Assembly: GCF_034652275.1 (NCBI RefSeq) | Contig: NZ_JAXIWG010000002.1 | Location: 124,001 to 188,000, forward strand | Direction of reading: 5' to 3' | Origin: Yoonia sp034652275 | GTDB taxonomy: Bacteria; Pseudomonadota; Alphaproteobacteria; Rhodobacterales; Rhodobacteraceae | Length of the DNA: 64,000 nucleotides | Shown: piece by piece, positions 1 to 8,864 of the stretch | Numbering within the stretch: the first letter of the stretch is position 1 | Layout of the letters: each line of letters opens with the position of its first letter | Made by a program: the position numbers and the translations under genes | The notes under the pieces: generated by a model | Database searches by the model: none | What the model was told of the DNA's origin: nothing | Seen by the model: the letters and a program-made list of their open reading frames with translations, nothing else

Positions 1-2
1 TC

Positions 3-548
3 TCCGACAACATGGCCGACCTGCGCAGCGCATTGCAGGGGCAGCCCGCCCCAGCCCCACCGCAGGACCGCGTGTTCACCGGCGCGGAAGGAAACGATAC
101 GCTGATCGGTGGCAACGGTGCCGATCTGCTGCTGGGGCGCGGGGGGAACGATATCCTGATCGGCGGAGCCGGTCCCGATATCCTGATGGGCGGCGCAGGC
201 CATGACGATCTGCGCGGCGGGGACGGGCATGACTTGCTGATCGGCGGCGAGGGCGATGACTGGCTCGACGGCGGCAACGGCAACGACGTGCTGATCGGCG
301 GGGCGGGCGCGGACACGTTCATCTTCAACCGCGGGCACGACCATATCGTTGATTTTGAACAGGGGATCGACCGGATCATCCTTGATGCTCGGTTATGGAC
401 AGGGCTGACCTCGGCCCAAGACCTGCTATTCGTCTATGGCCGCCACGAAGATGCGCGCGTCACCATTGATTTCGGCAACGGCGACGTGCTCTGGATCGAC
501 GGGGTCACGGATTTTGCCAGGCTCGCTGATGACATAGCCCTGTTCTGA
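3..548 (+). CDS. RTX (haemolysin-type) calcium-binding repeat protein, C-terminal part
   Basis: The frame is open to the window edge, so this is probably the C-terminal 181 residues of a longer protein; the ATG at 12 is unlikely to be the real start. About eight nonapeptide repeats of the GGxGxDxLx type run from roughly residue 25 to 105. They form the calcium-binding beta-roll of proteins exported by type I secretion. The repeats end in GADTFIF followed by a compact C-terminal domain with an IVDFEQGIDRI segment, as in serralysin-type secretion domains. No catalytic domain is visible here. It is tail to tail with the export lipoprotein at 551-1663. The family call is firm; the substrate or activity is unknown because the N-terminus is missing. 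Confidence 0.85.
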   Translation, partial: SDNMADLRSALQGQPAPAPPQDRVFTGAEGNDTLIGGNGADLLLGRGGNDILIGGAGPDILMGGAGHDDLRGGDGHDLLIGGEGDDWLDGGNGNDVLIGGAGADTFIFNRGHDHIVDFEQGIDRIILDARLWTGLTSAQDLLFVYGRHEDARVTIDFGNGDVLWIDGVTDFARLADDIALF

Positions 549-550
549 CT

Positions 551-1663
551 TCAGTTCGCGACAGCGCGCAACCTGTTGGCCAGTCCGAACACCGTCAGCG
601 CCGGGACCAGCGCGCTTTCGGTGCCATAAATCAGATCACCGTCCTGCACCATGAACTTGCCCGCCGAGAACAGCCCGTCCGCGGTTGTCAGGTCGATGGT
701 AAACACGACCCGTTCCTGCGGTGGGCCGGATACACCATCGCGAACCTCGGCGCGGTCGTATTCACGCAGAATCAGGATACCCTTGGGGTTCGCGGTGCTG
801 GCGGACACACCGCCGATCAGCGCCATGGCCTGCAGCGCGCTGACCTCCGAGGTCGGAAACTCGATTTGCGATTGCAGGCCCGTCGCGCCCAGCGCTAGAA
901 ATTTGCGTTCATCCGGCACGATCAGCACACGGTCGCCCCCCTGCACGGCAACATCCAGCCCCGGTTCTTCCAGCAACCGCTTGAGAGCGACGCCATACAC
1001 CCGCCCACCCCGCGTCAGGCGGACCTGCGGATTGACGTAAGACGGGTTCGCGCCCCCTGCGAGCGACAGAAGATCAAGCAGCCGGAAATTGCGGTCGGGG
1101 ATCTGATAGATACCCACAGCCCCCACGCCGCCTGTCAGGTTGGCGGAATTGCCGCGCCCCGGTTCCACAACAAGCTGGACCTGTGCGGACGGGATGGTGC
1201 GGACCAGTTCTTCCTCGATCCGGGCGCGGGCGGTGTCGGGGGACATGCCTGCGACACCCAACTCACCGATATAGGGGACAAAGATGCGCCCGTTCGCGCT
1301 GACCTGCGCCTCTTGCAGCGGGGTCGCGCGCTGACCCGTGCCAGCCAGAAGCGAGTTTTCCTCGGCATCCCAGATCGTCAGCTGGATGGAATCGCCCGGG
1401 GCGATCAGCAAGGAGGCCGGTTGTTGCACGGCAGGCAACCACGGCATTTGTGCGACATTGCGGTCGGGCCAGCCCTGAAGCAGGGGCAGGGTCGCGCGGT
1501 TGACCTCGTATACGGTAAAGTCATAGGCAGGCGCTTCGCCTTCGGCGGCGATATTGGCATCGGCGGCGGCCAAAACCTCGGACTGGAAACCAGCGCCGCG
1601 CGGCAGGCTGCAGCCCGCCAGGGCGAGGCATGCTGATATTGCCAGAATACGCTGAAAAATCAA
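551..1663 (-). CDS. Wza-like polysaccharide export lipoprotein
   Basis: Predicted outer-membrane polysaccharide export protein of the Wza/KpsD/GumB type, which forms the channel for capsule or exopolysaccharide. The N-terminus is a lipoprotein signal ending in a lipobox (LALAGC, Cys18). The export domain lies at about residues 80-170 and includes GDSIQLTIWDAEENSLL, followed by SLBB-like beta-grasp sequence to the C-terminus. The length of 370 residues fits the family. The start is a TTG at 1663 with an AAGGGG purine stretch about 10 nt upstream, because no ATG precedes the signal. No Wzc kinase or glycosyltransferase is visible beside it, so the polymer is unknown. It may act with the YjbFH-type genes at 47469-50230, but that is only inference. 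Confidence 0.85.
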   Translation of the reverse strand: MIFQRILAISACLALAGCSLPRGAGFQSEVLAAADANIAAEGEAPAYDFTVYEVNRATLPLLQGWPDRNVAQMPWLPAVQQPASLLIAPGDSIQLTIWDAEENSLLAGTGQRATPLQEAQVSANGRIFVPYIGELGVAGMSPDTARARIEEELVRTIPSAQVQLVVEPGRGNSANLTGGVGAVGIYQIPDRNFRLLDLLSLAGGANPSYVNPQVRLTRGGRVYGVALKRLLEEPGLDVAVQGGDRVLIVPDERKFLALGATGLQSQIEFPTSEVSALQAMALIGGVSASTANPKGILILREYDRAEVRDGVSGPPQERVVFTIDLTTADGLFSAGKFMVQDGDLIYGTESALVPALTVFGLANRLRAVAN

Positions 1664-1778
1664 ACCGGCTGCCCCTTGTCAAATCTCAGGGCTATCTACG
1701 CAGAAGATACCGCCTGCGACAAGAATAGTCGCGCAAAAGATGAACTGCGGGTGGTCTGCTGGCAACAGGGTGTGGCGG

Positions 1779-1955
1779 TCAGAAATCGATCGCGATGCCC
1801 TTTTTCTCCCAGTCGCCAAAGCGGACAGGCTCCGGCCCGTCCCGCCCGCCCAGTTCGGGTGGCAGGTCGAGTTTCGCGGCCTTGCGGCGTTCGGCGGCCT
1901 CTGCCAGCGCGCGCTGGGCGGCGGGGGGCAGGTCCTTGGGGGCGTCGTCGGTCAT
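1779..1955 (-). CDS. DUF1674 / SDHAF4-like succinate dehydrogenase assembly factor
   Basis: A 58-residue protein with the family signature at its C-terminus, ELGGRDGPEPVRFGDWEKKG followed by IAIDF. In mitochondria and bacteria the family (SDHAF4) binds flavinylated SdhA and protects it before succinate dehydrogenase assembles. The N-terminal half is a charged helix. The start is set at 1955 because AAGGAG lies six bases upstream on this strand; the frame stays open further upstream but has no comparable ribosome site. It is divergent from rsmB with 67 nt between the starts, the usual arrangement in Rhodobacterales. Confidence 0.85.
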   Translation of the reverse strand: MTDDAPKDLPPAAQRALAEAAERRKAAKLDLPPELGGRDGPEPVRFGDWEKKGIAIDF

Positions 1956-2022
1956 GGCGCTCTCCTTGTCGGCGGTCATGGTTTGATATACGCCGCCCTC
2001 ACCCAGCTTCAAGAGTGACCCC

Positions 2023-3291
2023 ATGGACCAATCCGGTTTGCTGCCGCGCCGCAGCGCCCATCACCTGCTGATGCAGATCACGACCGAAGGCCGCCTGATG
2101 GCCGAACTGATCGCAGGCGGTGCGCTGGCGCAGCTGGCGCCGGACGACCGTGCGCGCGCGCAACGGCTGGCGACGGATGCGCTGCGCGGGCTGGACCGGG
2201 CCGACCGGATGCTGAAACCCTATCTGAAAAAACCGCCCGGCGATCATGTGATGAACGCGCTGCGGCTTGGGCTGATCGAATTGATGCAGGGCGAGGCCGC
2301 GCATGGCGTGGTGAACGCCTATGTCGAAATCGTCGCACGCAACAAGCGCACGCAGACGATGAAAGGGCTGGTCAACGCCGTCCTGCGCCGCATCGCCGAC
2401 GAAGGACCCGAGGCTTGGGCCAAACGCCCCGTGCCGCTGACCCCCGGCTGGCTGCGTCAACCGCTGGTCGCCGCGTGGGGCCGTGATGCTGTGACGGGCA
2501 TGGAAGCCGCGCATTTCGCAGGCGCGCCGCTTGATCTGACGGCAAAGGGCGATGCGGCCGCCTTGGCCACCGCCTTGGGCGGCGTTGTTCTGCCGACCGG
2601 CACGGTGCGGCTGGCGCAGGCGGGGCAAGTCTCGGGTCTTGCAGGCTATGACGCGGGCGACTGGTGGGTGCAGGATGCCGCCGCCGCAATGCCGGTTAAG
2701 CTGCTGGGCGATGTGACCGGCATGCGGGTGCTGGACCTCTGCGCCGCCCCCGGTGGCAAGACGTTGCAACTGGCGGCGGGCGGTGCCGATGTCACCGCCG
2801 TCGATCTGTCGGAAAAGCGGATGACGCGCCTGACCGAAAATCTTGCGCGTACGGGGCTGGCCGCCACCACGCTGGTCAGCGATGCTTTTGCGATCACGGA
2901 CGGCGGTTATGACGCCGTCCTGCTGGACGCGCCCTGTTCGGCCACCGGCACGATCCGGCGGCATCCCGACCTGCCCTATGCGAAGGACGGGTCAGAGTTC
3001 GGCGCACTGATCGCCCAGCAGGAAACGCTGATTGACCATGCGCTGACCCTGCTGCGCCCCGGTGGGCGGCTGGTCTATTGCACCTGTTCGCTCTTGCCCG
3101 ACGAAGGCGAGGTGCAGGTGGAAGAAGCGCTCGCCCGCCACCCCGGCCTGCGTGTGGTCCCCCCCGCGATGGCCGGTCTGGACCCCGCATGGATTACCGA
3201 AGAAGGCGGGTTGCGTCTGCGCCCCGACTATTGGCCCGATCTGGGCGGCATGGATGGGTTCTATATCGCCGTGCTGACAAAGCCCGCGTGA
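2023..3291 (+). CDS. rsmB: 16S rRNA (cytosine-967-C5)-methyltransferase RsmB
   Basis: Methylates C5 of C967 of 16S rRNA with S-adenosylmethionine. Residues 1-140 form a NusB-like RNA-binding domain. The methyltransferase follows, with the SAM motif DLCAAPGGKT at 238-247, DAPCS with the release cysteine at about 305, and TCS with the catalytic cysteine at about 355. The end (DLGGMDGFYIAVL) is typical of the family. At 422 residues it has normal length. AAGAG lies seven bases before the ATG. It is followed 20 bases later by the heparinase-like gene and then purH, a conserved order in this group. Confidence 0.95.
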   Translation: MDQSGLLPRRSAHHLLMQITTEGRLMAELIAGGALAQLAPDDRARAQRLATDALRGLDRADRMLKPYLKKPPGDHVMNALRLGLIELMQGEAAHGVVNAYVEIVARNKRTQTMKGLVNAVLRRIADEGPEAWAKRPVPLTPGWLRQPLVAAWGRDAVTGMEAAHFAGAPLDLTAKGDAAALATALGGVVLPTGTVRLAQAGQVSGLAGYDAGDWWVQDAAAAMPVKLLGDVTGMRVLDLCAAPGGKTLQLAAGGADVTAVDLSEKRMTRLTENLARTGLAATTLVSDAFAITDGGYDAVLLDAPCSATGTIRRHPDLPYAKDGSEFGALIAQQETLIDHALTLLRPGGRLVYCTCSLLPDEGEVQVEEALARHPGLRVVPPAMAGLDPAWITEEGGLRLRPDYWPDLGGMDGFYIAVLTKPA

Positions 3292-3311
3292 CTTGACCGG
3301 CCAGCTTTCCT

Positions 3312-5087
3312 ATGGTCCGCATGAACCGGGCTGACCAGCCTGCAACATTTGGGCCGCAGTCGATGGCAGAACACCTCACTTGGCGGGGCCGTATCGCGGC
3401 ATTTGTTGACCGGCACCATGCAAAACGGGCCGGCCGCGCAAGCGTGACCACGCATTTCACACAGCCACCCGAACCACGGCACATGGGGCTGCCGGTGCGA
3501 GGCCAGCAGCTTGTCGCGGGCGAATTCCTGTTCTGCGGGCTGCGGATCACCGCACCAGACCTAGCAATCTGGGACCTTGCGCCGCAGCGCCCCGATGTGG
3601 TGGCCGAGATTCACGGCTGCGACTGGCTGGCCGATCTGGCCGCCCTTGGCGATGAGGCCGCGCGCGCCAAGGCGCAGGTCTGGGTGCAGGACTGGATCAC
3701 GCGGTTCGGGGCGGGCATCGGGCCGGGTTGGCAGGCGAGCCTGACCGCGCGCCGTCTTTCCCACTGGACCCGCCACAGCGATTTTCTGCTGCGCAAGCAG
3801 GACCCCGCCACAAAGGCCGCTTTCATGCAAAGCCTTGCGCGGCAGGCACTGTTCCTGACGCGGCGCTGGGAACGGGACGCGGAGAACATCGGCACCTTGG
3901 CGCGCACGATCCATGTCGAGCTGATGCTGGACGGCATGGCAGGACCGGTGGATCAGGTGACCGAGGCACTCGGCGCGGCCTGCCAAGCGCAGATCAATGC
4001 ACAGGGCGGGATCGCGTCGCGCAACCCTGCAGAGCTTGCGGCGCTGCTGTCGCATCTGGTGGACAGCAGGGACTTGCTGATTGCCTCCGGCCGCGCCGTT
4101 CCCGCCGCGGTAACCGATGCCATCGCGCGGATCGTGCCGGTCTTGCGCGGCTTGCGCCATGCGGATGGCGGGCTGGCGCGGTTTCATGGCGGCGGTCGCG
4201 GCGCGCAAGGTGCGCTTGATGCGGCACTGGCAGCGGCGGGCGTCAAGACACCGGCCATGGCACCGACAGCGATGGGTTTCGCGCGGCTGACAGCCGGACG
4301 CAGCACGCTGATCGTGGATGCCGCCGCACCACCCACGGGGGCCGCATCGCGCGATGCCCATGCCAGCACGCTGGGGTTCGAGCTGACCTCGGGCCGCCGC
4401 CCGCTGATCGTGAACTGCGGGTCAGGCGCGCGGTTCGGCGACGACTGGCGCCGCGCGAGCCGTGCCACGCCCAGCCATTCCACGCTGGGGCTCGACGGTG
4501 TATCGTCCTCGCATCTGGGGCGCATGGCCGAAGAATGGCTGACCGAAGTGCCCAGCCTCGTGCGGGCCGAAGTCAGCGCCGACAGCGGCGGCCCAAGGCT
4601 TGAACTGTCGCACAACGGCTATCAACCGACCCACGGGCTGACCCATGCCCGCCTGCTGCAGATGTCCCGTGACGGGCGCATCTTGACCGGCGAGGACCTG
4701 CTGACCACCCTGTCCCCGCAGGACGAGACGCAATTCGACCGCGTTTTCGACCAGAGCCTGCGCGCCGGTGTCCGCTTTGCGATCCGGTTCCACCTGCACC
4801 CCGACGTGACCTGCACGCCCAAGGCGGATGGATCGCTTGTCTCGCTCGGGCTGAAATCCGGCGAGATCTGGGTGTTCCAGCACGACGGCGCTGCCCAATT
4901 AACGATCAGCCCGTCGGTTTATCTGGAAAATGGGCAATTAAAACCGCATGCGGCGCAACAGGTGGTTTTATCCGGCAGCGCTTTGTCCTATGCGACACGC
5001 GTCCGGTGGTCGCTTGCCAAGGCTGATGACACCCCGCTTGCGGTGCGTGATCTGGCCTTTGAAGCCCCGCTTGGCATCGCTGAATGA
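3312..5087 (+). CDS. Heparinase II/III family protein
   Basis: A 591-residue protein of the heparinase II/III family, polysaccharide lyases that cleave uronic-acid polymers by beta-elimination. The N-terminal two thirds look like the helical toroid (repeated WxxDAENIGTLAR-like and HADGGLARFHGGG segments). The C-terminal third is the beta-sandwich domain, with LGFELTSGRRPLIVNCGSG and SHSTLGLDGVSSSH. The substrate cannot be read from sequence; no secretion signal is evident, although the start is uncertain (ATGs at 3312, 3321 and 3363, none with a strong ribosome site). The gene between rsmB and purH is conserved in Rhodobacterales, so it is probably a core-genome lyase and not part of a catabolic island. 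Confidence 0.85.
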   Translation: MVRMNRADQPATFGPQSMAEHLTWRGRIAAFVDRHHAKRAGRASVTTHFTQPPEPRHMGLPVRGQQLVAGEFLFCGLRITAPDLAIWDLAPQRPDVVAEIHGCDWLADLAALGDEAARAKAQVWVQDWITRFGAGIGPGWQASLTARRLSHWTRHSDFLLRKQDPATKAAFMQSLARQALFLTRRWERDAENIGTLARTIHVELMLDGMAGPVDQVTEALGAACQAQINAQGGIASRNPAELAALLSHLVDSRDLLIASGRAVPAAVTDAIARIVPVLRGLRHADGGLARFHGGGRGAQGALDAALAAAGVKTPAMAPTAMGFARLTAGRSTLIVDAAAPPTGAASRDAHASTLGFELTSGRRPLIVNCGSGARFGDDWRRASRATPSHSTLGLDGVSSSHLGRMAEEWLTEVPSLVRAEVSADSGGPRLELSHNGYQPTHGLTHARLLQMSRDGRILTGEDLLTTLSPQDETQFDRVFDQSLRAGVRFAIRFHLHPDVTCTPKADGSLVSLGLKSGEIWVFQHDGAAQLTISPSVYLENGQLKPHAAQQVVLSGSALSYATRVRWSLAKADDTPLAVRDLAFEAPLGIAE

Positions 5088-5100
5088 TCTTGAGGACATG

Positions 5101-6690
5101 ATGACCGACCTTGCACCCTTGCGCCGCGCGCTGATTTCCGTTTCCGACAAGACCGGGCTCATTGAACTGGGCCAGGCGCTGGCCGCGCGTGGTGTGGAAA
5201 TCCTGTCCACCGGCGGCACCGCCAAGGCGCTGCGCGATGCGGGGCTCGAGGTGCGCGATGTGTCCGATTTCACGGGCTTTCCCGAAATGATGGACGGGCG
5301 GGTCAAGACGCTGCATCCCGTGGTGCATGGCGGCCTGCTCGCGCGGCGCGATCTGGAAAGCCACCGTGACGCCATGGTCGAACACAACATCGGTCCGATC
5401 GACCTTTTGGTCGTGAACCTTTATCCGTTCGAGGAAACCGTTGCCAAAGGCGCCGATTTCGACACCTGCATCGAGAATATCGACATCGGTGGCCCCGCGA
5501 TGATCCGTTCGGCAGCCAAGAACCATGCGTTTGTCGCCGTGGTGACGGATGTCGAAGACTATGACGTGCTGCTGGCGGATATGGATGCCCATGACGGCCA
5601 GACCACGCTGGCGCTGCGCCAGCGGCTCGCCCAGACCGCCTATGCGCGCACCGCTGCTTATGACACGGCTGTCAGCACATGGATGGCCGGAGCTATCGGC
5701 GATGCAACGCCGCGCCGCCGGTCGTTCAGCGGCACCTATAAGCAGACCATGCGCTATGGCGAAAACAGCCACCAGTCGGCGGCCTTTTATACCGACGGCA
5801 CGCATCGCCCCGGTGTGGCAACCGCCGTGCAGCATCAGGGCAAGGAATTGTCCTACAACAACATCAACGACACCGATGCCGCGTTTGAACTGGTGGCGGA
5901 ATTCGCCCCCGCAGACGGCCCTGCCGTGGCGATCATCAAGCACGCCAACCCTTGCGGCGTGGCGCGTGGGGCGACATTGCTGGAAGCGTATCAGAACGCC
6001 TTTGACTGCGACCGCACCAGCGCCTTTGGCGGGATCGTCGCGCTGAACCAGCCGCTGGACGAGGCGACAGCCAAAGCCATCGTCGAGATTTTCACCGAAG
6101 TCGTCATCGCCCCCGGTGCGTCCGATGCCGCCAAGGCCGTTTTCGCCAGCAAGAAGAACCTGCGCCTTCTGACCACCGATGGCCTGCCCGATGTGACTGC
6201 CCCGATCACCACCTACCGGCAGGTCGCGGGCGGGATGCTGGTGCAGGACAAGGACACTGGCCATGTCGGCATGGATGATCTGAAGGTCGTGACCAAAGTC
6301 GCGCCCACCGATGCGCAGATGGCGGACCTTCTGTTCGCATGGAAAGTTGCCAAGCACGTCAAGTCCAACGCCATCGTCTATGTCAAGGACGGCGCGACCG
6401 TGGGCGTCGGCGCGGGCCAGATGTCGCGGCTCGATTCCGCCCTGATCGCCGCCAAAAAGGCCGAACGCATGGCCGAGGCGATGGGTCTGCCCCAGCCTCT
6501 GACCATCGGATCGGCGGTGGCGTCGGATGCGTTTTTCCCCTTTGCCGATGGCCTGCTGGAAGCCGCCGCCGCCGGTGCGACCTGCGTGATCCAGCCCGGC
6601 GGGTCGATGCGCGACGACGAGGTGATTGCCGCCGCCGATGACGCGGGTATCGCGATGGTGTTCACCGGCATGCGCCACTTCCGGCACTAG
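5101..6690 (+). CDS. purH: Bifunctional AICAR formyltransferase / IMP cyclohydrolase PurH
   Basis: Catalyses the last two steps of IMP synthesis. The N-terminal cyclohydrolase domain has ISVSDKTGL and KTLHPVVHGGLL. The C-terminal transformylase domain has RYGENSHQ and IKHANPCG. At 529 residues from the ATG at 5101 it is full length. That ATG is preferred over the adjacent one at 5098 because TGAGGA sits about five bases upstream of it. The open frame continues upstream into the heparinase gene but without homologous sequence. lspA follows ten bases after the stop. Confidence 0.97.
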   Translation: MTDLAPLRRALISVSDKTGLIELGQALAARGVEILSTGGTAKALRDAGLEVRDVSDFTGFPEMMDGRVKTLHPVVHGGLLARRDLESHRDAMVEHNIGPIDLLVVNLYPFEETVAKGADFDTCIENIDIGGPAMIRSAAKNHAFVAVVTDVEDYDVLLADMDAHDGQTTLALRQRLAQTAYARTAAYDTAVSTWMAGAIGDATPRRRSFSGTYKQTMRYGENSHQSAAFYTDGTHRPGVATAVQHQGKELSYNNINDTDAAFELVAEFAPADGPAVAIIKHANPCGVARGATLLEAYQNAFDCDRTSAFGGIVALNQPLDEATAKAIVEIFTEVVIAPGASDAAKAVFASKKNLRLLTTDGLPDVTAPITTYRQVAGGMLVQDKDTGHVGMDDLKVVTKVAPTDAQMADLLFAWKVAKHVKSNAIVYVKDGATVGVGAGQMSRLDSALIAAKKAERMAEAMGLPQPLTIGSAVASDAFFPFADGLLEAAAAGATCVIQPGGSMRDDEVIAAADDAGIAMVFTGMRHFRH

Positions 6691-6700
6691 GAGAGCACCG

Positions 6701-7174
6701 ATGCGTCTGATGTTCTGGACCGGATTCTGGGTCTTTCTGATCGACCAGATCAGCAAATATTTCGTGGTTCACTGGCTGGGCCTGATCAACGAACAGGACG
6801 GGATCATCGAGGTCTGGCCGCCTTTCATCGAATTCCGCATGGCATGGAACCGGGGCGTGAATTTCGGCCTTTTCGCAGATTATGACATGCGCTGGGCGCT
6901 GATCGCTGTCGCCCTGCTGATCAGCGGCGCGGTGATCTGGTGGCTGAACCGCACAGGCGGGACCAAATGGGTCTATATCGCGGGCGGTTTCATGATCGGC
7001 GGAGCCATCGGGAATGTCATCGACCGGATCATCTATGGCGCTGTCGCGGATTTCCTGAACATGTCCTGCTGCGGGATCAACAACCCCTATGCGTTCAACG
7101 TCGCCGATATCGCGATCTTTGCGGGGGCCATCGGTCTGGCCTTCTTTGCCGATGACGGCAAGAAAGCTGCGTGA
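6701..7174 (+). CDS. lspA: Lipoprotein signal peptidase (signal peptidase II)
   Basis: Inner-membrane aspartyl protease that removes the signal peptide of lipidated prolipoproteins. It has 157 residues and four hydrophobic segments. The conserved motifs are NRGVNFGLF near residue 50, GNVIDR at 104-109, VADF with the first catalytic Asp at about 117, and FNVAD with the second at about 136. The ATG at 6701 follows AGGAGAG by six bases. Many lipoproteins in this window (export protein, LptE, YjbF and others) would be its substrates. Confidence 0.95.
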   Translation: MRLMFWTGFWVFLIDQISKYFVVHWLGLINEQDGIIEVWPPFIEFRMAWNRGVNFGLFADYDMRWALIAVALLISGAVIWWLNRTGGTKWVYIAGGFMIGGAIGNVIDRIIYGAVADFLNMSCCGINNPYAFNVADIAIFAGAIGLAFFADDGKKAA

Positions 7175-7226
7175 CCTTGGCGGCTCCATGCGGTAATCAT
7201 CTGGGACACTGTCAAGAGGACCACTG

Positions 7227-7445
7227 ATGCGCGCCTTTGTTCTTTCCGGAATTGCCCTTGCGTTGCTGGCGGCATGCAGCAGGAACGAGGGTTCACTGCG
7301 TGAGTTCGGGACAACAACCGTTGGTCCCGCTGAGATGTCGCTTGTCGTCGCGAACCCGCTGCAGATGCCGCCAACGCTCGACCTGCCGCCACCGACACCC
7401 GGACAGACCAACCGCGCCAACCCGCGGCCGGCCAGCGCGCGCTGA
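7227..7445 (+). CDS. Short DUF3035-like lipoprotein
   Basis: A 72-residue lipoprotein with a lipobox LLAAC (Cys17) after a short hydrophobic signal. The mature part is proline-rich (MSLVVANPLQMPPTLDLPPP). It resembles the middle of DUF3035 lipoproteins, which occupy this position between lspA and the M16 peptidases in relatives. DUF3035 proteins are usually well over 100 residues, so this copy ends early after NPRPASAR, either a natural short form or a degraded gene. Function unknown. AGAGGA precedes the ATG. Confidence 0.65.
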   Translation: MRAFVLSGIALALLAACSRNEGSLREFGTTTVGPAEMSLVVANPLQMPPTLDLPPPTPGQTNRANPRPASAR

Positions 7446-7532
7446 CCCTGCCTTCACATCGGCGTATGGCAGCTTGAAGATCGGGCTGCGCGGCGTAGCT
7501 TGTAGCGAAACCAACGACACCGCAGGGGGCCT

Positions 7533-8864
7533 ATGACACGCTTTTTCGCCGCACTCGTCCTGACCTTTCTGGCGCTGACCGCCAGTGCCGAAGAGGTCAC
7601 GACCTACACGCTCGACAATGGCATGGATGTCGTCGTGATCGAGGACCGTCGCGCCCCGGTTGTCGTCCATATGGTCTGGTACAAGGTCGGGTCTGCGGAT
7701 GAACCCGAAGGTCAATCCGGTGTGGCGCATTTTCTGGAACATCTGATGTTCAAGGGCACCGATATGCTGGCCCCAGGTGAATTTTCACAAGTGGTGGCGG
7801 CCAATGGCGGGCGCGACAACGCCTTTACCAGTTTCGACTATACCGCCTATTTCCAGCGCGTCGCCGCCGACCGTCTGGATCTGATGATGCAGATGGAAGC
7901 GAACCGGATGACCAATCTGGCGCTGACCCCCGAGGATATCACCACCGAACGTCGCGTTGTGTTGGAAGAACGCGCGCAGGTCACCGACAGCAGCGCCGGT
8001 GCGCTGGCACGCGAACAGCTGATGGCCGCGCAATACCAGAACCACCGCTACGGCGTGCCAATCATCGGCTGGCAGCACGAGATCGCGCAGCTCGACATGC
8101 CGCAACTGATGGCCTTTTACGAACGCCATTACGCCCCCAACAACGCCATCCTGATCGTCGCCGGTGACGTCGACCCAGAAGATGTGCTGGCGCTGGCGCG
8201 CGAACATTATGGCCCGATCCCGGCCAAAGCCGACCTGCCCGAACGGGCGCGCCCGACAGAGCCACCCCAGCGCGCCGAACGCCGGATCACCTATGTCGAT
8301 CCGCGCGTCAGCCAGCCTTATGTCGTGCGCAGCTACCTTGCACCTGAACGGAACAGCGGCGCGCAGGAAGATGCCGCAGCCCTTGTCTATCTGGCGGAAT
8401 TGCTGGGCGGGTCGCCCTTTACGTCCGATCTTGGCCGCGCCTTGCAGTTCGACACGCAGACAGCGCTTTACACCAACGCGAGCTATAGCGGCATGTCGCT
8501 TGACGAAACGACCTTTTCTTTCATCGTCCTTCCGTCCGAGGACGTCTCCTTGTCCGAGGCCGAAGCCGCAATGGACGAGGTCATCGCAGCCTTCATGGAG
8601 AACGAGATCGATCCCGCCCGGATGGAGGCGATCCGCACGCAGCTGCGCGCCTCTGAAATCTACGCGCTTGATGACGCGCAGGGGCTTGCACGGCGCTATG
8701 GCATGGCGCTGACGACGGGTCTGACGGTCGCGGATGTGCAGGCTTGGCCCGACATTCTGCAATCGGTGACGCCCGAACAGATCAAGGACGTCGCCACCCG
8801 TATATTCGACCGCAACAGGGCCGTGACCGGCTGGGTCGTCGCCACGCAAGAGGAGGCACGCTAA
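7533..8864 (+). CDS. Periplasmic M16 zinc metallopeptidase (catalytic subunit)
   Basis: An M16 (pitrilysin family) peptidase of 443 residues with a signal peptide of about 19 residues. The inverted zinc motif HFLEH is at 66-70, and the third zinc ligand is in VLEERAQ near residue 145-146. The C-terminal half carries the second M16 fold. It overlaps the next gene, a second M16 protein, by one base (TAATG). This is the usual coding of heterodimeric M16B peptidases, in which one subunit carries zinc and the other the substrate-clamping Arg/Tyr. It probably works in the periplasm on peptides or misfolded proteins; the substrate is unknown. Confidence 0.9.
   Translation: MTRFFAALVLTFLALTASAEEVTTYTLDNGMDVVVIEDRRAPVVVHMVWYKVGSADEPEGQSGVAHFLEHLMFKGTDMLAPGEFSQVVAANGGRDNAFTSFDYTAYFQRVAADRLDLMMQMEANRMTNLALTPEDITTERRVVLEERAQVTDSSAGALAREQLMAAQYQNHRYGVPIIGWQHEIAQLDMPQLMAFYERHYAPNNAILIVAGDVDPEDVLALAREHYGPIPAKADLPERARPTEPPQRAERRITYVDPRVSQPYVVRSYLAPERNSGAQEDAAALVYLAELLGGSPFTSDLGRALQFDTQTALYTNASYSGMSLDETTFSFIVLPSEDVSLSEAEAAMDEVIAAFMENEIDPARMEAIRTQLRASEIYALDDAQGLARRYGMALTTGLTVADVQAWPDILQSVTPEQIKDVATRIFDRNRAVTGWVVATQEEAR

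Noticed and set aside
4906..6756. A 616-codon open frame antisense to purH
   Set aside because: Same shadow composition and full overlap with a certain gene.
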